Positions 13,700 through 17,731 of a stretch of DNA of 17,731 bases are shown in pieces. Origin of the DNA: an uncultured Ruminococcus sp. (GTDB taxonomy: Bacteria > Bacillota > Clostridia > Oscillospirales > Ruminococcaceae); the NCBI RefSeq assembly GCF_937915125.1, contig NZ_CALDMP010000024.1:1-17731 (forward strand). Reading direction: 5' to 3'. The position numbers and the translations under genes were made by a program. The notes under the pieces were generated by a model. The model was not told the DNA's origin. It was given only the letters and a program-made list of their open reading frames with translations, and searched no databases. The stretch's first letter is position 1; every line of letters starts with the position of its first letter.

Positions 13700-13833
13700 A
13701 TTATGTCATACATGAAAACGCACAACTCCAAAGAGCAGGGCGTTACATAGATGGAACGAGGTGGGGTGACGTATCCCACATCTCCTACGGTGTTACCCGG
13801 GTGGCGGCTGCCTGTTCCGCCCTCAGCGTTCTA

Positions 13834-14022
13834 TCAATCCCAGTTGATCGCATCATGAGAAACAAACTCAGTTTCCCCAGCTGTACTTGCCAATGCTTCT
13901 AATTCGTCTGGTTCTGGTTCTTCTGCGGGAATGAATTTCAGAACAAGCTTATACAGCAGTTCTAATTCATCATTTGGTACACTGTCATTGACAAGATGAC
14001 AAATCATTTCTCTTGTGGACAT
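13834..14022 (-). CDS. Probable RelB-like antitoxin or toxin-antitoxin accessory protein
   Basis: This acidic 62-residue protein starts STREMICHLVNDSVPNDEL and has an ELEALAS segment; it ends GETEFVSHDAINWD. The C-terminal HDAINWD-type ending is familiar from small Firmicutes antitoxins that pair with RelE/ParE toxins; such tails usually wrap around the toxin. GAGGTG precedes the ATG at 14022, 12 bases after the toxin stop. It is therefore the third gene of the operon, downstream of the toxin, whereas such antitoxins are usually upstream. It may be the true partner of the toxin, with the ribbon-helix-helix protein as repressor. Confidence 0.65.
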   Translation of the reverse strand: MSTREMICHLVNDSVPNDELELLYKLVLKFIPAEEPEPDELEALASTAGETEFVSHDAINWD

Positions 14023-14034
14023 AGCTTTTTCACC

Positions 14035-14277
14035 TCACAGTTTATCATATGCGTTCCCACGAGGGAGAACATCATGAATCAAAATTGTTTCCGATGTCAT
14101 TTCAAATATAATGCGATAATCACCGATACGCAGACGAAATGCAATCGGCACAACCCCTTGAAGTCGTTTGATATCTCCGCACGGAATCGCTTCTATACCG
14201 GTTTTGATTCTGTGTTTGGTTGCTTTATCAAGCTTAGATATATGTTTTTCAGCTTTCTTGGTATATATGATATCCAT
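14035..14277 (-). CDS. RelE/ParE-superfamily toxin
   Basis: The 80-residue basic protein has the typical pattern of this fold: an opening strand and helices (DIIYTKKAEKHISKLDKATKHRIKTGI), then LQGVVPIAFRLRIGDYRIIFEM with the conserved RxRIGDYRIIF core at about 49-58, then a strand ILIHDVLPRGNAY near the end. Family members cleave mRNA on the ribosome (RelE) or inhibit gyrase (ParE); the RIGDYR core and HDVLPRGNAY tail fit the RelE-like side better. Its ATG at 14277 overlaps the preceding stop by one base (TAATG), with GGAGG 12 bases upstream, so it is coupled to the upstream gene. Confidence 0.88.
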   Translation of the reverse strand: MDIIYTKKAEKHISKLDKATKHRIKTGIEAIPCGDIKRLQGVVPIAFRLRIGDYRIIFEMTSETILIHDVLPRGNAYDKL

Positions 14278-14513
14278 TATTCCGGCGTTTCCTCCTGCTC
14301 TGCCTGTTTCTGCATCGGCGCAAAGCCGTCTCTTTTCAGCTGGGCATTGATTGCCTGACTGACATATCCGTTGATGCTGCCGCCTGCCTGCTTGTCTGCA
14401 GCGGCTTTTATGGTTGCCTTGCTGCCTTTCGGCACTCTAACCTTTATTTCATCATAATTATTCTTCATATACTTTGCAACGGCTTTTTGTTGCGCCTTGC
14501 TTGCTGGTGCCAT
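14277..14513 (-). CDS. Ribbon-helix-helix (Arc-type) antitoxin or repressor
   Basis: The 78-residue protein has the Arc/MetJ pattern: a short strand DEIKVRVPKG (about 21-30) followed by two helices, TIKAAADKQAG and SINGYVSQAINAQLKRDG. The N-terminus is basic and the end acidic (EQEETPE). Such dimers bind DNA through the strand. It is first in the operon, with AAAGGGG before the ATG and a consensus promoter immediately upstream. It probably represses its own promoter, and may also affect the divergent gene at 14834, whose promoter lies about 100 bp away. Confidence 0.8.
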   Translation of the reverse strand: MAPASKAQQKAVAKYMKNNYDEIKVRVPKGSKATIKAAADKQAGGSINGYVSQAINAQLKRDGFAPMQKQAEQEETPE

Positions 14514-14536
14514 AGTATCGCCCCTTTCTACATACT

Positions 14537-14565
14537 ATTATACAATAAAATTCTATCGGGGTCAA
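14537..14565 (-). promoter_or_regulatory. Promoter of the toxin-antitoxin operon
   Basis: On the minus strand TTGACC (14560-14565) and TATAAT (14537-14542) are 17 bases apart. The start is predicted about 15-20 bases before the antitoxin ATG. A TATCGGGG sequence overlapping the -35 box resembles the ATATCGGGTAC repeats nearby. Confidence 0.85.
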
Positions 14566-14582
14566 TATACAAAATAAACAAT

Positions 14583-14633
14583 ATATCGGGTACAAGTTTG
14601 TTCACTCTGTCTATTGAAATATCGGGTACGATA
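14583..14633. promoter_or_regulatory. Repeated ATATCGGGTAC sites between divergent promoters
   Basis: ATATCGGGTAC occurs exactly at 14583-14593 and 14619-14629. The second copy extends to the inverted repeat TATCG-GGTA-CGATA (14620-14633) and overlaps the spacer of the plus-strand promoter. A weaker match, TATCGGGG, is at 14554-14561 beside the minus-strand -35 box. This looks like an operator set able to coordinate both directions. The ribbon-helix-helix protein is the natural candidate binder. Confidence 0.6.
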
Positions 14634-14642
14634 TGCTATAAT
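14614..14642 (+). promoter_or_regulatory. Promoter for the leader RNA and the 189-aa gene
   Basis: TTGAAA (14614-14619) and TATAAT (14637-14642) are 17 bases apart. The predicted start at about 14649-14650 coincides with the first base of the first leader hairpin. Confidence 0.85.
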
Positions 14643-14649
14643 ATACACA

Positions 14650-14806
14650 GTGAAAGCCACAGATCAGGCGAAAACGCCTACCAGCTTTCACCCAAAAGAA
14701 AAGCCCTCTCACAATACGCCGACCAAAGCTTGCGAGAGAGCACACACAAATAGACAGCTTACGCCGCCATGCTCTTGTATGATAGCACCGGAGCGGCTGG
14801 GCTGTC
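14650..14806 (+). ncRNA. Structured 5' leader RNA with three successive stem-loops
   Basis: Stem 1: GTGAAAGC (14650-14657) with GCTTTCAC (14684-14691), enclosing AGGCG-AAAA-CGCCT (14666-14679). Stem 2: GCCCTCTC (14703-14710) with GAGAGAGC (14734-14741), one mismatch. Stem 3: GACAGC (14753-14758) with GCTGTC (14801-14806), enclosing GCCGC/GCGGC (14763-14767, 14793-14797). The gene's AAAGGAAG site begins about ten bases after stem 3. No known riboswitch or T-box is recognised. A 20-codon frame starting at 14769 lacks a ribosome-binding site. It may be a cis-acting leader or a small RNA. Confidence 0.55.
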
Positions 14807-14833
14807 AAGTATCTGGAAAGGAAGTTTTTGAAA

Positions 14834-15403
14834 ATGTCAGATGTAGAGTATATGTCGGTTGCTGTTTTCGTGGGGCGTTCTGCAACGTTCCACAATCCAA
14901 AAAGAAACACACTGCTTGATAGTATCTTGTTCAGGGTGGAAGAATTCAGAAATATTTTATTTAGCGAAAAAGAGGACGTAAACGGCAAGTATTACAAGCA
15001 TATTGACATGGACATTCTGAGATGGATTGCATACGGTGATAGAATACCGCGTAAATGGTCGGCGTGCTGGAGGATGATATACAGCAAATCAATGGGCTAT
15101 GATGAAAGATACCACAAATATGCCGACCCGGAAAACGAAGATTTCCAGCGTGTGCGGGCTTGCGCTGCTGCTTATCTGGAGCAGATAGACAATACTGCAA
15201 CACAGGCAGAAGAAACACGTGTTTCAGTGCTGCGGATGCACCGGAACAAGGAACTTGACACGCAAATAACGCCGGTTCTGAAACTGCGTGAATTGCAGCG
15301 AGAGGGCTTCACAGCAAACGACTGCCGCCAGTTCTGCTATTACGGTTACATGATGGGAGTACGCGCAGAACGGAAACGCCGGAGAAGGGCAGCACAAAAC
15401 TGA
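14834..15403 (+). CDS. Unknown 189-aa basic protein of the accessory region
   Basis: I do not recognise a family. The protein is soluble in appearance and has no signal peptide or membrane segment. Visible features are an aromatic, charged middle (DMDILRWIAYGDRIPRKW and YSKSMGYDERYHKYADPENED), a helical stretch (VRACAAAYLEQIDNTATQAEE), a LKLRELQREGF segment and a very basic C-terminus (MGVRAERKRRRR). ATG 14834 is chosen because AAAGGAAG (14816-14823) is well placed; a TTG at 14828 is too close. It has its own promoter, structured leader and terminator, and is divergent from the toxin-antitoxin operon. The basic tail could bind nucleic acid. Coding potential is supported by length, site and isolated expression signals. 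Confidence 0.75.
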   Translation: MSDVEYMSVAVFVGRSATFHNPKRNTLLDSILFRVEEFRNILFSEKEDVNGKYYKHIDMDILRWIAYGDRIPRKWSACWRMIYSKSMGYDERYHKYADPENEDFQRVRACAAAYLEQIDNTATQAEETRVSVLRMHRNKELDTQITPVLKLRELQREGFTANDCRQFCYYGYMMGVRAERKRRRRAAQN

Positions 15404-15417
15404 ATACATACCACAAG

Positions 15418-15446
15418 CGGCAGGCTTTCGGGCTTGCCGTTTTTTC
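15418..15446 (+). terminator. Terminator of the 189-aa gene
   Basis: CGGCAGGC pairs with GGCTTGCCG-type sequence over 8 bp including one G-U (15418-15439), with loop TTTCGG. A run of six T follows, 14 bases after the stop codon. Confidence 0.88.
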
Positions 15447-15866
15447 TTTTGTTCACGTGCTGCGCCGTTTTGTATCATTTTTCAAGCCTCAACATTTTTC
15501 AACATTCATGATGAAAGCAAAGAATTTCTCTCTGTTCGCTCTCTGTTCGCCCACAACGCCCCTGCGCGCCCGCCTGAGCCGTTTTTCCTGCTCATGTGGA
15601 TAGTTTTACCCCTCAATCTTTCCGGCTGTCTGCTGGGCTTCTACGGTGCTTATATGGCATATGAACCGCATACGGCGCAGAACCTGAAAAAACACCGTGC
15701 TTTCTGGAAATCCTGGAGCGGTCCTTTTCCAAAACTTCGGAATTATTCAGATGCAAGCAGCCTCTAAAGTCAGACAGAATTATTTTTTCAGAATCCCACG
15801 CAAAACAGCCATATTCCGCAGATAGTCATATAAAAAGCTTTAGGATCCTTTATAGGTCAGCACACA
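15447..15866. other. Intergenic stretch without a confident gene
   Basis: This 420-bp region between convergent terminators contains an exact 11-bp tandem duplication, CTCTCTGTTCG at 15528-15538 and 15539-15549. It also holds a 57-codon frame at 15594-15767 (plus) whose start MWIVLPLNLSGCLLGFYGAY looks membrane-like, but without a ribosome-binding site. I see no RNA gene or mobile element. It may be debris of a lost gene. Confidence 0.6.
15594..15767 (+). CDS. Doubtful small membrane-like peptide (57 aa)
   Basis: From ATG 15594 to TAA 15765-15767 the frame encodes a hydrophobic N-terminal half followed by a basic, aromatic half (LKKHRAFWKSWSGPF). The hydrophobic part could span a membrane once. 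No Shine-Dalgarno or promoter was found, the frame stays open upstream without another ATG start, and no family is recognised. It may be a gene fragment. Confidence 0.2.
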   Translation: MWIVLPLNLSGCLLGFYGAYMAYEPHTAQNLKKHRAFWKSWSGPFPKLRNYSDASSL

Positions 15867-15901
15867 GAAAACCGGCTGCAAGTACACGCCTGCAACCGGT
15901 T
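15867..15901 (-). terminator. Terminator of the sigma-factor operon
   Basis: On the minus strand AACCGGTTGCA pairs with TGCAGCCGGTT (11 bp, one G-U; 15870-15901), followed by TTTC, five bases after the sigma-factor stop. Confidence 0.85.
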
Positions 15902-15905
15902 ATTT

Positions 15906-16706
15906 CTATTGATTTTCGCCCAGATAGGCGCTGTAAAGCGTTGCCTGATACTTGCCATAGCTGATATACTCGCCATGTGCCTGCCGTTCCCGCAGTTCCT
16001 GCACCAGCTGGAAATATTCCGGACGGCTCTCCAGACGCTGCACGCTGTTCCACTGGCTGTGTGCCTTGTATTCCCTGTAAAGCTGCTGGAGTACCGGAGA
16101 CCGCCGCAGATTCCGCAGCCCTGCCGACTTGAACCCGGCTACATTCTGATAGCTGCACCCCCAGCGGCTTGCGATCTCCTGCAAAGTCAATCCCTCGAAG
16201 TAGAACAGCGTCACCGCTTCTCGCTCCCGCTGGGGCAGTCTTGCCACGGCATCCCACACCGACCGGCGTTCCTCATCCTGCTCAAGCTGGTCAAGTACGT
16301 CCGCTTCTATATCCGTATCACATGGCAGCACGTCCCCAAGTGTGGCGGTCTCATCTTCGCCTAAAATGGGCTTGTCCATACTGACAGCACTGTCCAGTGG
16401 TTCCCGCTTGCTGGTTCTTGTATGGGTCAGTTCTGCCAGCATGGTCTTGAATGGATAAGTCAGATGGCTGGAAAACTTTACGCCTGATTCCGGCTTGTAC
16501 CCTCTGAGAGCGTCCAGAAACGCCATATAGCAGCCTTGCCGGATGTCGGATAATTCTACACCATGGCGTTTGAAAGCGTCTGTGCGTGCCGTGTAGGCTC
16601 TCTGTGCTTTCATATAGAGGATATCTTTCACTTTGTCCCACAGCACCGGGACAAGTTCGCCGTTGTCCGGGTCTTGTGCCAGTGATGCAAGTTGTTCGTT
16701 TGTCAT
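15906..16706 (-). CDS. Sigma-70 family RNA polymerase sigma factor
   Basis: This 266-residue protein has a region 2-like part (about 20-95, with ELSDIRQGCYMAFLDALRGYKPESGVKFSSHL) and a clear region 4 (about 150-202, RLPQREREAVTLFYFEGLTLQEIASRWGCSYQNV), which reads -35 boxes. The link between them is acidic and short, so region 3 seems absent. An extra tail (206-266, rich in Tyr, Gln and Arg) is not part of the standard sigma domains. AAAGGCGAG precedes ATG 16706. It lies 22 bp after the second helicase loader, so it is probably in the same operon. Element-encoded sigma factors often turn on late or transfer genes; the target promoters are unknown. Confidence 0.85.
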   Translation of the reverse strand: MTNEQLASLAQDPDNGELVPVLWDKVKDILYMKAQRAYTARTDAFKRHGVELSDIRQGCYMAFLDALRGYKPESGVKFSSHLTYPFKTMLAELTHTRTSKREPLDSAVSMDKPILGEDETATLGDVLPCDTDIEADVLDQLEQDEERRSVWDAVARLPQREREAVTLFYFEGLTLQEIASRWGCSYQNVAGFKSAGLRNLRRSPVLQQLYREYKAHSQWNSVQRLESRPEYFQLVQELRERQAHGEYISYGKYQATLYSAYLGENQ

Positions 16707-16728
16707 GATCTCGCCTTTCTGGTCGGCA

Positions 16729-17391
16729 TTATTTCGCTGTCAATCGGTGATTTCTTCCTGTGTTCTTGCTGATCTGTACCACAAATGTGCCGTTTCCGCA
16801 TCGTTCCCGGATGCGCCCGGCAAGGGCAGCGTCCAGGCGCAGCAGTTCCTGCAACAAAATCTCGCTGGAGAGAATGGTGCGCTTTCCCGATGCATATCTG
16901 CCGTTGATGATCTCAAAGGCAATGTCCAGCTCTTTCCGAGGGTTGCTGGTTTTCAGAAAATCGTCAATATAGAGCGCCTCCCAGCCCATGAGCTTCCGGA
17001 AACAATCCTCCCGTTTCTGAAAGCTCTGCATTTCCCGGCAGATGTCACGCCACATGGTGTACTGTACCTGTACCACACGTTTTAGCAATACGCCGCAGAC
17101 TGCCGTGCATAGATGGGTTTTTCCTGCACCGGATTGCCCGGACAGGTACAGCCATGGACTGCCCAGCGCTCTTGTATATTCCTGTGCCGTCTGTTTTGCC
17201 TGTTCCTGCCACGGTTCACTGCATTGATAGCTGTCAAAGGTCATGCGCTCCAGCGCATCAGATAACCCTGATTTTTGGATATTCTGCAGGCATTGCCGTA
17301 TTTTCAGACAATTGCACGCCTTGTGTGTCTCGTAGCCATCCTCCAGCACTGCAACCGCTTTTCGTATCTCCGCTTCGTCTATGTTTGCCAC
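16729..17391 (-). CDS. DnaC/IstB-type AAA+ helicase loader (copy 2, short N-terminus)
   Basis: It is a paralogue of the loader at 11577-12365 with the same C-terminal end. Walker A GQSGAGKTH, Walker B LYIDDF and the RTILSSE segment are intact. With the GTG start at 17391, placed after a run of GGAGG, the protein has 220 residues. The first 56 residues of copy 1 are replaced by 14 (VANIDEAEIRKAVA), so the first CxxC of the zinc site is gone and only Cys26/Cys28 remain. Upstream in-frame ATG codons exist (to 17499) but overlap the rep_O frame and look non-coding. The gene overlaps the rep_O-like stop by 13 bp. Part of it (16768-17066) is nearly identical to copy 1. Confidence 0.82.
   Translation of the reverse strand: MANIDEAEIRKAVAVLEDGYETHKACNCLKIRQCLQNIQKSGLSDALERMTFDSYQCSEPWQEQAKQTAQEYTRALGSPWLYLSGQSGAGKTHLCTAVCGVLLKRVVQVQYTMWRDICREMQSFQKREDCFRKLMGWEALYIDDFLKTSNPRKELDIAFEIINGRYASGKRTILSSEILLQELLRLDAALAGRIRERCGNGTFVVQISKNTGRNHRLTAK
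16768..17066. repeat. 299-bp block shared with 11616-11914 (298/299 identical)
   Basis: This is the partner of the block in copy 1. Immediately to its right (17067 onward) the two loaders differ at many, mostly synonymous, positions. To its left the last residues of the proteins also differ. Confidence 0.93.
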
Positions 17392-17681
17392 TTCTCCTCC
17401 TCCTTTTCCGTTTGTTCTGCTTCTGCCAGATACGCCGCATCCAGATAATCCAGATATCCGCTGTTGAAGAACGTGCTTCCATGCTGCCATTGCTGCCATT
17501 CCGGCTTATCTGCCTTGTATCGTTCCAGTGCACGATGCATCTCTTCATAGCCGATCTTGTTCATAGCTTCCATGGATTTCTTGGAAACTCTGGCTTTGCC
17601 TTTTTTGTTCGGGTACTCATTCCACAGGGATTCGAAGAATGCGCATGCGCAATATTCTTGTTTTATATCTTGTTTTATACC
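17379..17681 (-). pseudogene. 3' part of a second rep_O-like gene, interrupted or partial
   Basis: One hundred codons match the C-terminal domain of the first rep_O (FFESLWNEYPNKKGKARV, IGYEEMHRALERYK, GSTFFNSGYLDYLDAAY). Upstream the frame meets a TGA at 17682-17684 and a second TGA about 30 bases further, and no ATG or GTG start precedes residue 37. The N-terminal DNA-binding domain is not visible in the 50 bases left in the window. Either the gene is broken by a frameshift or truncation, or the linker is spanned in another frame with the rest beyond the edge. It immediately precedes helicase loader copy 2, mirroring the first module. Confidence 0.6.
17656..17679. repeat. Two tandem copies of TCTTGTTTTATA in the second rep_O-like gene
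   Basis: The 12-bp unit is repeated exactly at 17656-17667 and 17668-17679. It occupies the same place, just upstream of the C-terminal domain, as the three 13-mers in the first rep_O. Its sequence is different but equally A+T-rich. It may be the unwinding element of a second origin. Confidence 0.65.
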
Positions 17682-17731
17682 TCAATCCGTAAAACTCACC
17701 ACTAAAAAACATCAACGCAACCAGAAGTGTA

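Noticed and set aside
13576..13833. Possible integrase remnant downstream of tRNA-Pro
   Set aside because: Short frames on both strands were inspected; no tyrosine- or serine-recombinase motif was found, and a strong bidirectional terminator occupies the middle.
13471..13902. Plus-strand 143-codon frame beginning inside tRNA-Pro
   Set aside because: It starts within the mature tRNA, runs through two terminators and overlaps the antitoxin-like gene; no family similarity.
14769..14831. A 20-codon frame in leader stem 3 (MLLYDSTGAAGLSSIWKGSF), ending three bases before the next start
   Set aside because: No Shine-Dalgarno precedes it and its start lies in a stem; possible leader peptide, but unsupported.
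14611..14988. Minus-strand 125-codon frame across the leader of the 189-aa gene
   Set aside because: It covers a promoter and three RNA stems and overlaps the plus-strand gene; no ribosome-binding site, and the sequence looks non-coding.

Overview
This window looks like the chromosome of a Gram-positive gut anaerobe of the Ruminococcaceae/Oscillospiraceae type, probably Ruminococcus-like. That is an inference from the PyrR-controlled pyrimidine operon with a PyrK-linked PyrD, the strong Shine-Dalgarno sites, and the abundant short palindromic repeats between genes. No species call is possible from the sequence alone.

Layout. Positions 1-1092: window edge, a composite palindromic repeat, and rsmA. 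Positions 1093-1535: two more repeats, a sigma-A-type promoter and a PyrR-responsive attenuator. Positions 1536-10542: the UMP biosynthesis operon pyrR-pyrC-pyrF-carA-carB-pyrK-pyrD, tightly packed except for a 205-bp gap before pyrK that holds two tandem repeat copies. It is followed at once by ruvX (10553-10975). pyrB and pyrE are absent and must lie elsewhere. Positions 10976-11270: two more composite repeats.

From about 11270 onward the content is accessory. A minus-strand, lambda O/P-like replication module (rep_O, then a DnaC-type helicase loader, then a small Ala-rich protein) occupies 11308-13062. The linker of rep_O carries three tandem 13-mers next to a cluster of iteron-like repeats, the architecture of a phage origin embedded in its own initiator gene. 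Next come a plus-strand tRNA-Pro(GGG) with a consensus promoter and terminators, a three-gene toxin-antitoxin operon on the minus strand, and a divergent plus-strand gene of unknown function (189 aa) behind a highly structured leader RNA. On the minus strand follow a sigma-70-family factor, a second helicase loader and the 3' part of a second rep_O gene, which runs toward the right edge.

The two helicase loaders share a 299-bp block with one mismatch (11616-11914 and 16768-17066), bounded by clearly diverged sequence. This is the signature of recent gene conversion or recombination between two replication modules. No integrase, terminase, capsid or relaxase gene is visible, so whether these are remnants of one element, two elements, or a live element extending beyond the window cannot be decided here.
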